From contig CDMY01001057.1 of assembly GCA_001179505.1 (NCBI GenBank), positions 171,110-217,121 on the forward strand: DNA of 46,012 nucleotides, in the 5' to 3' direction. The position numbers and the translations under genes are program-made. The notes beneath the pieces were generated by a model, which was given only the letters and a program-made list of their open reading frames with translations, made no database searches and was not told the origin of the DNA. The stretch comes from Vitrella brassicaformis. Its lineage: Eukaryota; Sar; Vitrellaceae. Positions 1 through 9,690 of this stretch are shown here, piece after piece (positions within the stretch are counted from its first letter, which is position 1; each line of letters opens with the position of its first letter).

Positions 1-22
1 CCCCCCCCCCCCCCCCCCCCCC
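1..22. repeat. Poly-C run at the window edge
   Basis: Twenty-two consecutive C bases open the window. A homopolymer at the very edge suggests a contig end or a sequencing artefact rather than a functional element. Confidence 0.8.
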
Positions 23-1392
23 AACACGCGGCAAACACGCGAGTCAAGCAGACAGACAGTCGGGTGCCAGAAACAGCCTACCACCACCACCACACGCAGA
101 CCATACACACACAGACACGCCAGCGATAACATACATACAGCCAACCAGGGCACAAACGATGAAGCGCTACACGAAGCGGCCACGCACACACACCCCTTCA
201 GAAAATACCCATCGTCACCACGCCGCAAAAGAAACGAACGACGAGAAACACAAAACAGAATCGACGGATGACAAGAGCGACAGCGCCGACCAGCCGACAC
301 ATCCCCATGATCTTGCAGTTGTGGCCACCCACAGACATGGAGGTGTCGGGATATAAGGTCCCGCCCCCACGCAGTGAGCGCCACACACTGCCAGTGCTCA
401 TGGAGAGGCCAGCCAGACAGTGATTCATAAGGACAATACAGACACACGATTGACGAACGATAAAGCGACACGCGACTGACAAAGAAAAGTGGTGTTGGTG
501 GCTGGCCGGCACGTGCCCACGTTCACGCGGCGACCAGACACACGCGGGGGGTCGGGATATAAGGTCCCGCCCCACGTGGTCCAGCCACACACGCGCCCGT
601 GGGGAGGCCACCCAGCCACCCGTCAACCAATCGACAAAAAGAAGACTGCCTGCAGCCCTTCCTTCCATGAGCTCCCGACCTCCAATAAATGATGCCCAGG
701 CGGACGATGAGTTCCCCTCCCACGCGACACGACACACAAATGGAACAAGGACGGCGGTGCACACAGACGACAAATGCAACAACCCCCTCAACGGCCACAC
801 ACATTGATGACCACACACACACAGACACACACAGAGACACACACAGAGACAGTCAGACGAAAAGGGCACTACTGTAAATGCCCTCAGACACACGCTGCGA
901 TGGGCTTCTCTAAATCAAAACTAAACAAACAACCACACACACAGAAAGGGACAGACCCCTCCCCCTGCAGTCCACCCGCACACACCACTGACTGGCAGTT
1001 GATGCACCTGATCAATCCATCCATCCATCCATCGGTGGTGGCTCTCTCCCTCATGGCGGCTAGTGTGCGTGTGTGTGTGTGTATGTGTGTTTGCATATAT
1101 ATATGTGTGTCTTTGAAAAAACAGCAGCAGCACAGCACAGGGGTAAATCGATCGACAAAGAAAACCACACACCACAGAAACGGCACACACAGCACAGCAC
1201 GCCGATGAACCACAAAGAAAACCCACACAGACACACACACAGCACCACAAACTCGACAAATCGAAAAACAAAGCGCTAGTCAGCAGACAGACAGACAGAC
1301 AGGTCTACGACGGACGGACGTACGAATATCATCACCATCTACCCTGAGCCCGCGCGTCCCCTTATCCCCCCTGTGTACGGCCGGCCATGGGC
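23..1392. other. Simple-repeat-rich intergenic region, no gene seen
   Basis: The stretch is dominated by CA/ACAG-type simple repeats on the plus strand (for example around 785-860 and 925-960) and a GT run near 1065-1110. Open frames on both strands are rich in His, Thr, Cys and Val repeats of the kind that translated microsatellites give, so none is called. It lies downstream of the minus-strand gene ending at 1393. The only ordered structure is a duplicated element at 345 and 551. Confidence 0.7.
345..573. repeat. Pair of 23-base identical direct repeats, about 206 bases apart
   Basis: Positions 345-367 and 551-573 are identical and contain the core GGGATATAAGGTCCC. Flanking bases are also partly alike: CCAGACA/CCACAGACA before the repeat and GGAGAGGCCAGCCAG/GGGAGGCCACCCAG after it. 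This looks like two diverged copies of a longer unit of about 200 bases. The core contains a TATA-like stretch, but no gene start follows it on either strand. Confidence 0.75.
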
Positions 1393-4011
1393 TCAGGTCG
1401 CCATGATGTATGCCAGCCAGGTGCGCCAGCCCTCCGCCACCAGCTTATCATAGGCCGCCATCTTGCGGGCCTGCTCCCGCACTGGCAGCGGCAGCTGGGG
1501 CGGGGGCGGCACCACCACCACCACCACGGGCGGCACTGCGGCTGGGGCAGGTGCGGAAGGCAGGGCGGCGACGGGCTGCGGCAGCACGATGGCCGGGTGC
1601 ACGGGGTGTGCAGGTATGTAGAGCACCTGTGCCGCACACATCAAACCAAGGCAGCACAGCACACGCAGTCAGCGGATTGTATTGTGTCGTCAGGTCTGTC
1701 TGTTTGCGGTGTGTGTTTCTCTCTCACCTGCGGCACCCCGACCACCTGCTGCACCACAGCCGCCACCGCGTCCTGAAGGTAAGCACAGCCAGCGAACGAG
1801 GGAGGCCCTCTCAGTTCAACAGCCGTAAACAAGGCGTGTTTGTGGGGTGGGTGCACTGCCCACCGGGATCAGTGCCGCGCCGTTGACGATGTCCTGCCAC
1901 ACGAAGCGGCGCCCCCCCTCCGTCTGCATCAACACACACACGCACGGTGCGGTGCACCAGCGTAGGCTTCCCTGCCTGTGTTTCCACTCACTCACCGGCC
2001 GCATCATCAGCGCTGGCGACGACTTGCCCCTTCGATAGAGGCCTTGATGGAGAAACACGGCCGCCACCGCCACATGGCCTCCTGACCTATCGTCGTTGCC
2101 CGCCCGCCGGCGAGCACGCCGCTGGACGGCGCCTGATGCCGATGACGGCGGGATGCCGAGGGTACTGTTGAGATTGTTGCCGAAGCAGAGGGGCGAGCCC
2201 CCCTTCTGGAGGAAGTCGGCCTCGCCCAGCTGCTGGGAGAGGTCGCCAAAGTTGGGCATCATGCCTTGCTGCAGCTTCCCTTCTCGCTCCTTGTCCTCCT
2301 CTGAGTCGCTGAAGGTCGGTTTGGAGAAGTAGCGGTTCTGCTCGATCTCTCCCTGGAGCGATTGCAGCAGGCTGAGGTTCTCCTCAACCATGGCCAGCTG
2401 GTCGTCACTGTCATTCTCGTCCGCAATCCCGCCTCGATTCCGCACCATCTGACGGAGCTTCTGGCGCATCAAGGTCTCGTCCAGTCCTGTCAGCTCAATC
2501 GACTGGGGGCCGTCCTCATCGCTGCTTCGCGAGGATTGGGAGCTGTTATAGGCGTACCCTGCTGCAGCTGATGAGCCCCATCTCACCCGCGGCCAATGGG
2601 CGTGAGAAAGGTCCCAGTGCCCGGACCACCACCCTGCTGCTGGCGCTGCTGCTTGAGGCGAGTGCTGCTGGCCTGTGGGGAAGGGAAGCCGCTGGGCTGG
2701 TGGCTTGGGGGCGCTGCATCGCCATCAGTGTCCTCTGTGTCGGCACCAACACGGTCTCCCTTGGCACCCGCCTGATGTACGAGAATCAACCGAGGACACA
2801 AAGTCATTGCTCATGCGTGTGTTTGAGTTCCTTCTGGTGCCCACCTCGTTCTGCATTAGCTGCGTCATGAATGGCTCTACAGCTCTCTTATCCGGATCGT
2901 GCTCGGCTCGCAAGTAGCGGTTCTGCTCGATCTCTCCCTGGAGCGAGTGCACCAGGCTGAGGTTCTCCTCAACCATGGCCAGCTGGTCGTCACTGTCATT
3001 CTCGTCCGCAATCCCGCCTCGATTCCGCACCATCTGACGGAGCTTCTGGCGCATCAAGGTCTCGTCCAGTCCTGTCAGCTCAATCGACTGGGGGCCGTCC
3101 TCATCGCTGCTTCGCGAGGATTGGGAGCTGTTATAGGCGTACCCTGCTGCAGCTGATGAGCCCCATCTCACCCCGCGGCCAATGGGCGTGAGAAAGGTCC
3201 CAGTGCCCGGGCCACCACCCTGCTGCTGGCGCTGCTGCTTGAGGCGAGTGCTGCTGGCCTGTGCCACATCGGGGTTGAACTTGTTGTTGTGTGACGGCAA
3301 AGCAGGGGGAGGGTCCGGGTGGGTGTTGGGTGCGATGGTCTGCGGCAACCATCCGTCCCCCTGTCCGCTGCCACTGCCAACGCCCCACCGCCATCCCTCG
3401 GTCGACGAATGCGTGTCGTCGGAATCGGTGTCCTTCGGTCACGTACGGACAAGGGGATGGTTAGGCTAGAAGGCTCGCAGGTCTGTCTGTCAGCTGTTTG
3501 TCGCTCGCTCACCGGTTTGGTCGATTTGTGACGCCACCCCTCAGGCACCTGACCCGCCTTGCCATCCACCTCAACAGAAGCCTACACACACACGACACAC
3601 ACAGGGGTGAATGACCCACCCAACGCGGTTCTGCGTGCGCGCATACCTCCATACGAGGCCGGCGACTGCTGGCCTCGTAGCACGTTATGCCTTTCCCCTC
3701 AGCTGCAACACGCACAACGCATACACATGCGCTATGCCTGCCGTCCACTGGATCTCTTCTCTTTTGTGAATGCATGCATGGTGGTCTCACCCTCCCGGCA
3801 TTCGAGGGCTTGGGGAGCATGGCTCGTGCTGAACGCAAACCAAACAAGGATGCCACGGCAATGAGTAACGGCATACCAACAGATTCAGATGCATCTCGTC
3901 CATCCCCGCATCCCGCTGTGCGTGTTCTTACGTGAGGAGTACACCAATTGGGATTACAAGCGAGAAGGCCAGAGCCCCGACGAACACTAGCGAACGAGCG
4001 AGTTCTATCAT
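1393..4011 (-). CDS. Disordered membrane-anchored protein with duplicated module; one apparent frameshift
   Basis: I do not recognise this family. Nine exons on the minus strand join with consistent phase: 4011-3932, 3828-3791, 3702-3647, 3581-3513, 3432-2845, 2771-1996, 1923-1864, 1772-1728 and 1626-1393. Exon 1 begins with Met and encodes a charged start followed by about 20 hydrophobic residues, so a signal peptide or anchor is likely. The large exons are acidic, Ser/Gln-rich and predicted disordered. They carry two tandem copies of a module with motifs SSDEDGPQSIELTGLDE and GEIEQNRY. The same module occurs in the ankyrin-RING gene near 38 kb. The exon at 2771-1996 is one base short: a C-triplet near 2585 stands where the neighbouring copy near 3170 has four Cs. 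All other junctions keep frame, giving about 648 residues if the missing base is an error. The C-terminus is Pro/Val-rich. It is divergent from the gene starting at 4295. Confidence 0.6.
2331..3263 (-). repeat. Tandem duplication of a coding segment (347 and 348 bases)
   Basis: Positions 2331-2677 and 2916-3263 are nearly identical over their whole length and both are read on the minus strand in the gene at 1393-4011. They differ by a few substitutions and one base of length (the missing C near 2585). The outer sequences differ: copy A continues into a longer stretch shared with the gene near 38 kb, while copy B runs into a short segment that ends at a splice donor at 2845. Confidence 0.85.
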
Positions 4012-4049
4012 AGTGCGTGTGTGTGTGCTGAAAAAGCATTTCACCGAAA

Positions 4050-4073
4050 AGCTCGCCTCGGTGAAAAGCTCGC
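4050..4073. promoter_or_regulatory. Two AGCTCGC words between divergent genes
   Basis: AGCTCGC occurs at 4050-4056 and 4067-4073, inside a short tandem repeat of GAAAAGCTCGCC. It lies 39-62 bases upstream of the minus-strand start at 4011 and about 220 bases upstream of the plus-strand start at 4295. The same word recurs upstream of other genes in the window, so a promoter role is inferred. Confidence 0.45.
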
Positions 4074-4294
4074 CCTTACACAAGGGGGTGATTGGGCGGC
4101 GAAATCACAACCAAACTAAGTGTTTCTCCCTCACCCATCGACGCTCTCACACGCAGAACAGGAGGGAACGGGTGGCTTAAAAGTTCCTTGGAAAGTCGAC
4201 GAGAATTCCACTTGCGAGTATTCCGTGGCCCCACGAGACGGGAACGCCGTCTTTTTCGAAAAGAAGAGTCATTGTCCGCGTTTCCTTCATCAGC

Positions 4295-5965
4295 ATGATG
4301 GCAACCCTCTTCCGTCATCCTCTCCGCTCACAAAGAAGGGCAAATTTGCCCTCCTCTTTCCCTTCCCTCTCTCTGTGTTTGGTCGGGTTGGGGCGTTCCG
4401 CAGCAGCAGCAGCTGACGACGACGAGGAGAGCGTTTGGAGTGATGGCGAGCCCAAAGGCGATGGACGAGTGTAGCGAGCATGCCAGACCACCCCTGTGTC
4501 CGAGGGCGTGTCAGACACACAGCGACGTCGCATGAAGAACCAGCTGGGTGGCATCTGTCAACCGCATGAAGAACCCGCGGGCATGTGGGCATCCCAAGCC
4601 GATTCGCAACTGTCCTGCCGTCCTCCAGCATCCCTCGCCCTTCTGATAGCCTGCCCACCGTGTGGCTCACACACACACGCCAACCAGGGAGAAGCGACAC
4701 GCCGCGGCCTTCGCACATGAGAGTGTGTGTGTGTGTGTGTCGTCGATTAATGACAGGATAGAGTGGGATCGCAGGAGGGCAATGACGTCCAAGTTCACCC
4801 TGTGTCTGGAGTATGGGGCCCCGAGGAGCTGACAGGACTGAGCGGGACTGTCGACGATCAGACTGATGAGGAGGCTGGCGGAGGCGGGGAGCGGGATAGC
4901 CCCTCCATCCTCGAGCAGTGGTTCCCCCAGTTGTTCGCCAGCAAGCGCCCCGAGGTCATCGCTGTCGGCCCGCCTCTCATTGGCCCCAAGACGGCCGACA
5001 AGGCCAACCTCATGACGGGTCCGACGGGCGAGGGGGACACACCCAGGATGATGGACGACACCATGGCACCCCTCTCGGCCGGATCCTCGTCAGCCGCCGG
5101 CGGGACATCCTCACCCTCGAATCGCTCGCCGCCTTCTGTGCCGGCACACGGCTTCGTTCGCGCCGACTCGCAGCCGATCGAGATGTTCGACGGCAGCACT
5201 ACGCCTGACGCGGCGGGCGGGGACCAGCTCAAGGGCGGGCAGCGGGCGTTCTCGTCCCTGGCAGCCCCGTTCGTGCCGTCAATGTCAATGTCGATGTCGT
5301 CCATCAAGCCGCTGGAGCCGCCTCACATCTTTCCCTCTGGCGGGGCGGATGGTGGCGCACCGTTCCTCAAACCGTTCCTCAACCACACACACGACGGCCC
5401 GGCCCCCCCGCCCCCACATGTGCCGCAGCCAAGCGCGATTTTTCCATCGCTGTTGATATATAGCATGGCCTGGTTTGGTTTGGTTTGTCGACAGTTTCTG
5501 AGGCCGTCAGTGGCGGTGAGGATCGATGGGTGGACGGGAGAGGGCGCCCCGCAAGCCGGGCGACTGGTGGAACTTCAGGCCTGAACACGCCATCCCACAT
5601 GGAGGTACGTATGCGTGTCACTCATCCGGGACCGTCGGATGGATGGATGGATGGATGTGTTGTGTTGGTGGTGTGGTTGGCGTCATGCAGCTTTGTCGTT
5701 TGGTCTGGTCAAGGAGCAGCTCGTGCCATGGATCAGGCATTTCGTGCCGTCGTATCCCGGCAAGGTGCTCAAGCGGCTGCGGTCTCAGCGCTTCCCGAGC
5801 GATGTGATCGCCTTCTTCGGTCCAATCGATGGTGCTGACCTGTCCATCCGCAACGGGCAGCTGCGGCACCAAGCTGCACGGCACGAGCAGATGACGTCTC
5901 TCAACAGGACAACCGCTGTCGTGCCCGAGACTGTGGGGTACCGGCGAGAAGCGGACCAAAGATGA
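4295..5965 (+). CDS. Unrecognised disordered protein, splicing partly unresolved
   Basis: No family recognised. The likely first exon is 4295-4468 (Met-Met, Arg-rich and then hydrophobic start, followed by Ala then Asp/Glu runs; possible targeting peptide), ending at a GTGTAG donor. A second exon opens after the acceptor at 4774 and is acidic and Ser/Pro/Gly-rich, with PEELTGLSG and a Met-Ser repeat near 5282. The intron 4469-4774 would be unusually long at 306 bases, so an exon may be missing. The 3' part has a better-looking segment read from about 5519-5606 joined to 5691-5965, containing GDWWNFRPEHAIPHG and LVKEQLVPWIRHFVPSYPGK, ending in a stop at 5965. The junctions between about 5350 and 5520 are ambiguous: at least two donors and two acceptors keep a frame open. 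It could also be the 5' part of the gene that follows at 5967. Confidence 0.4.
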
Positions 5966-5966
5966 G

Positions 5967-6772
5967 ATGGATGTATGTAATGCAGAGGCCATACGGACCC
6001 CCACGAGAAAGGGACGCGAGCTTTGTTGGATCGTCTCCCCGAATGAAAACAACAAACAACTCTTTGCCTTGATGATCAATATGGCAAGGAGCATCGCGTT
6101 CGTTGGGGGCGCTGAGCCTCGTGTGCGTTCTCATCTTCTGACTACTAGTGCCTCCACCATTCATGAGATGCATCTGCGTGTTGTTGGCATGCTACAGCAT
6201 CCTGGCCTGTATATGTATTCAGCACTCATCGTTCTCAAAGACCTATATGGCTTCCAGCTCAAGGAGGACGGCAGCGCACTTATCATGATCTACGACAGCG
6301 AAATGTTCGATCTCTCTGGCGTCGTCGACGGAGGCAAGAAGGAGGCCAGAGTCGCGGGGGCTATTGTGCAAGAGATTGACCCACAGGGCAACGTGGTAAG
6401 TAAGCCACACACACCAGAGAGAGAGAGAGAGAGAGAGTCGGGGCCTTGCACACGAGTCGTGTGTCTCTCTGGTGTGGTTGTATGTTTGTGTTTGCCAGGT
6501 CTTTGAGTGGCGCAGCTGGGACGGCTACACGTGGCAGTTCAGGGTGACCAAGAAGAGCCTGGACACCTTCCGCAAGGACCGCCGGGAGGGTGAGATCGTC
6601 AGATCGACAGGCGGAGTGATAGAGGTATGTACGTATACACAGTGTTGTCTATCCATGTGTGTGCGTGTCTGTGTGTGTGCGTGTTGTGTAGGGTGACGCC
6701 AGTGATTGGGTGAGGCCTCCAACCACTCAATCATCCAGCTCGACGCTCCAGTCGGCCCGACGACGGGGGTAG
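5967..6772 (+). CDS. Arylsulfotransferase (ASST)-like fragment, possibly degraded
   Basis: Three exons keep frame: 5967-6395, 6499-6624 and 6692-6772 (stop TAG), giving about 211 residues. The exon 1-2 junction restores the signature IVQEIDPQGNV|VFEWRSWD, preceded by FQLKEDGSALIMIYD and DLSGVVDGG. This order matches the core of eukaryotic arylsulfotransferase-type beta-propeller proteins (Pfam ASST_2 style: pathway-neutral transfer or hydrolysis of sulfuryl groups). Known members are much longer, about 400-600 residues, and have a His-Glu-Phe motif where this protein reads Leu-Tyr-Gly-Phe, so the presumed His is replaced. The protein ends shortly after the FEW motif in a Ser-rich tail without the remaining propeller blades. 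It is therefore a fragment or pseudogene, or the 3' part of the gene at 4295. An acceptor near 5983 would allow a join upstream. Confidence 0.5.
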
Positions 6773-8458
6773 TGGCCGTGTCTCCATGTCTCTGTGTCTC
6801 TGTCCGTGTCAGGGATCGCTGCCTTCATTTTATATCTGCGGAGACCTCAACAACGCCAACTCGCCACTGAGTCCTCACTCGTCGATCTGCCTGTAGGTCT
6901 GTAGGTCTGTCTGTCTGTCTGCCTGTATGTCTTCTTGCGCTGTGTCCTTTGCAGGCTTCATGGCACATTCTCACCTGAGCTGACGGCCCAAGGCTCGGCC
7001 CTCAGTACGCGAGCGTCAGCGACCAGATGAGTGGACAAAGCTGCTCGAGCGGCGTTGCGTGCCTTGCAAGACAGAGGTCCATCACCGTCATGGACTCGTC
7101 CTTCACCGGCGGGAGCGGATGAAAGCAGGCAGTTGGCCAGCGTTCATTGGATGGAGACTCTGTGTCATCTGTAAAGGTGGGTGTCGATGTCGTATCGCTC
7201 TCCGCCGGTGGCTGCGGTGCGGTGCGGGTGCATTTCTGTCGATGGCTGCACTGATGTATGAGAGCGAAGAAACGTTTGTCAGGGGTGCATGTGCGTGTTC
7301 TGTCCGGGTGTGGGGAGTGAGGTAAGCTAAGCGATGACCGTCAATGAACGACATACCATTGATTGAAGGGAGTCATATGCCTGGATGCATTGATAAAGTG
7401 CACTCAAAAGAGCAATGCGATCGATGCACACACACACCACCCCCACACAGCGACAAAGAAACCAGTACATCCAGCCATCCATCCAGCAGCCACCCCCAAA
7501 CAGCCACCCCAATCTTTTTGGCTCGGCCTTGCGTCGCTCGCAACAGAAGTGCTAACAGGAACGATCGGCGGTTCTCCTTCAGATGATGGACATGGAAGCC
7601 CTCGACCCACAGCCAGCGACGAAAAAGGCTCGCAGGGCCCTGTGACGCTCTGTCCTTTCGTCGTCTGCCGTTGGCCGAGGTACATCCGTGTCCGTCGTCA
7701 AGACAAGAAAGGAGAAACAGACGAGTGAGTCAAGCAAACCAGGTGGTGGCAGTGCCAGTGCGCCTCAAGCTTGATGCATGCAGCATACGTGTGGATGTCC
7801 CCACAAAGCTGCCCGCCGCCCGCCTGCCTGCCCTCTCTCACCACCCGTCAATCAACACTCACAAAAACGGCCCCCTTCGTCGCTGAGAGACTCATTGCTG
7901 CACTGCACCACACACCATGCCCCGCCCCCACATCCGCCACATACACACAGACACGCACATGCGTTCGAGAAAGACGTCCATATGCACAGAGAGATGACGA
8001 GATAGAGACATCCCGGCGGTTGGTGGGTTATCCATCGGTCGGTCCCTCGAATAAAGGAAAGGACATACGCACACACGATGTCCCATGGTGCAGCCAGGGA
8101 GGCAGGGAGGCAGGCAGGATGGGCATGTGAGAGCAGCGGAAAAAATCGCAGGCACGCAATCAATAAGGTAACTCGACGCGAAAAAGGAGCCCCCTCCGCA
8201 CGCACGCACACCAAACCATACCTTACAAACACACTCAGCCATCCTTTCACTCACTCACTCACTCGGCATGAATACATTTGACATATACAGTGCCCTCCCC
8301 TCCTCCCCATGGCATGCAGAAATGAACGGTTTGGTGCCACATAACAAGCGTTATCCATCCATCCATCATGTGTGTCGGTCGTGTGTCAGTCAGGTGAGGA
8401 GACAGTGAGTGAGGGAGTCAGTCGAGCAAGCGAGCGAGTCAGCGAGTGAGGGTGTGGG
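6773..8458. other. Intergenic region without a resolved gene
   Basis: From 6773 to about 7000 there are CTGT repeats. From 7340 to 7480 and 7800 to 8460 the sequence is CA/ACAC and CATC repeat-rich. A short stretch at 7500-7640 is less repetitive and has an open plus frame including SFWLGLASLATEVLTGTIGG and a Ser/Asp/Gly-rich continuation, but no start, splice chain or homology supports it. Nothing else is called. Confidence 0.55.
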
Positions 8459-9204
8459 TCAGTTGGGGTCGTAGGTGGCCTGCTGCTGTTCGTGGCAAAA
8501 GGAGTAGTAGCACATGTCGTGACACAACCGCTGAGCAGCGTGAATCGACTCGGCGGTGCCTGCACACACACACAGAACAACAAAGACAGTCCTTTCCCTC
8601 CCTCCCTCTCTTGACATGTGTCCGTGTGCTTGTGTGTGGTGTGCGTGCGGTGCGTACCTCTTAGCCTGATCCAGTAGAGGTGTGGCGCTGATCGGTCGGG
8701 CTTCAGGGGAGGGGCGATGTGACACGTCTGCACCAATGTCTGCAATGCAGATCGACAACACGCACACATCGTCCGTCATCCACACCATGCAGTGGTAGTA
8801 GTAAATGGTGTGGGTCACGTCAGTCACGTACCTTAATGGTGTCGTGGTATTCCTGCAAGATCTCGAGCTGCGTCCTCGACACGAGCAGCTCCACACACTC
8901 GGACGAACGGTCACTCACAACACCTGACAGTGACATACACACACACATACAAAAATGTATAACATGACAATTAGAAGAGACAACAAAGCACGCAAATGAG
9001 CGGTGTCGGCAAGCACACCAGTCTGATCAGAGCAGCTCAGCTGCCAGGCTGCACTTCTGTCTGAGCATCATCTTTGCATTGGCAGCGTCGCTGACTGTCA
9101 ATGACACTGTCCTCCCCTTCCTCACCATCGGTGGGTGTGGCCATTCGCCGCAGCAGGAATCCTTGGCGAGAGCGTGTGCGCCCAGGCGTCGCACCAGCCT
9201 CCAT
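8459..9204 (-). CDS. Small conserved-looking protein of unknown function
   Basis: The 3' exons are well supported on the minus strand: an exon ending 8832 (donor GTACGTGAC), 8739-8658, and 8559-8459 with stop TGA. They join in phase to give SRTQLEILQEYHDTIK, TLVQTCHIAPPLKPDRSAPH and a Cys/His-containing end with LCHDMCYYSFCHEQQQ. The first exon is less certain. The best start is ATG 9204, giving a basic start and then SVIDSQRRCQCKDDAQTE, but its junction to the next exon (acceptor near 8890-8920) is not settled. An alternative ATG at 9404 opens a 125-codon frame with a Ser/Arg-rich, transit-peptide-like start that ends without joining. No family is recognised. It is divergent from the glucan synthase gene. 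Confidence 0.5.
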
Positions 9205-9690
9205 CGTGGCGAGTCGAGGGAGCGCGGCGGATCACGCGCCACGGGAAACTGATTACATACGTCGAAAGCCGCAGCGCGAGCGGAGAGGGGAGAAGGGAAT
9301 GAAGAGGGAGCGGCGCGGCGAGAAGAAGATGCGAGCTTGGAATCTGGCGACTTAGCTCGCAAGTTGAGAGCGGCAAAAGTGGGAGCCGGCAAGAGCCTCA
9401 TCAAAGCGGCTGCAAGGCTGCAGATCAGCAGGTAAAAAACCTCGAGAGATCAGGTGCTCCGATCTGCCACTCGCGGCATGTGTGTCATGTGCCTGCAGCA
9501 CGGCACTGCCCGATCTGCCGTTCAATCGTCGTGTGTGCGCTTGTGTGGACTGTGCAGGTGTTTGAAGGCCGGCCAGCGGTTGGCTCCGCCACTCTGCGTG
9601 TTAGAGCGTCCGACCGCCAGACCTTGTCAGTCAGCGTGATGGTGTTAGTGTGCCGGCATAGGTGACCAGGAGTGGGTGGATTGGTTCAGG
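9205..9690. promoter_or_regulatory. Divergent promoter region with an inverted pair of AGCTCGC words
   Basis: This 486-base spacer separates the minus-strand gene from the glucan synthase. AGCTCGC is present as GCGAGCT at 9331-9337 and AGCTCGC at 9354-9360, forming an inverted pair 16 bases apart. From 9450 to 9690 there may be a 5' untranslated exon or intron of the synthase, ending at an acceptor-like CATAG at 9656-9660. The spacer contains no TATA box that I would defend. Confidence 0.4.

Noticed and set aside
785-860. Regular repeats that could suggest a CRISPR array
   Set aside because: They are CA/GACA microsatellites without unique spacers, and the window is clearly eukaryotic.
5967-6000. 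An acceptor near 5983 joining the ASST fragment to the upstream gene
   Set aside because: No donor in 5900-5965 gave an unambiguous in-phase join, so the two are listed separately.
9027-9404. A 125-codon minus frame starting at ATG 9404 with a transit-like start
   Set aside because: It stops before any usable donor and cannot be joined to the well-supported exons at 8832-8459; the ATG at 9204 in another frame fits a little better.
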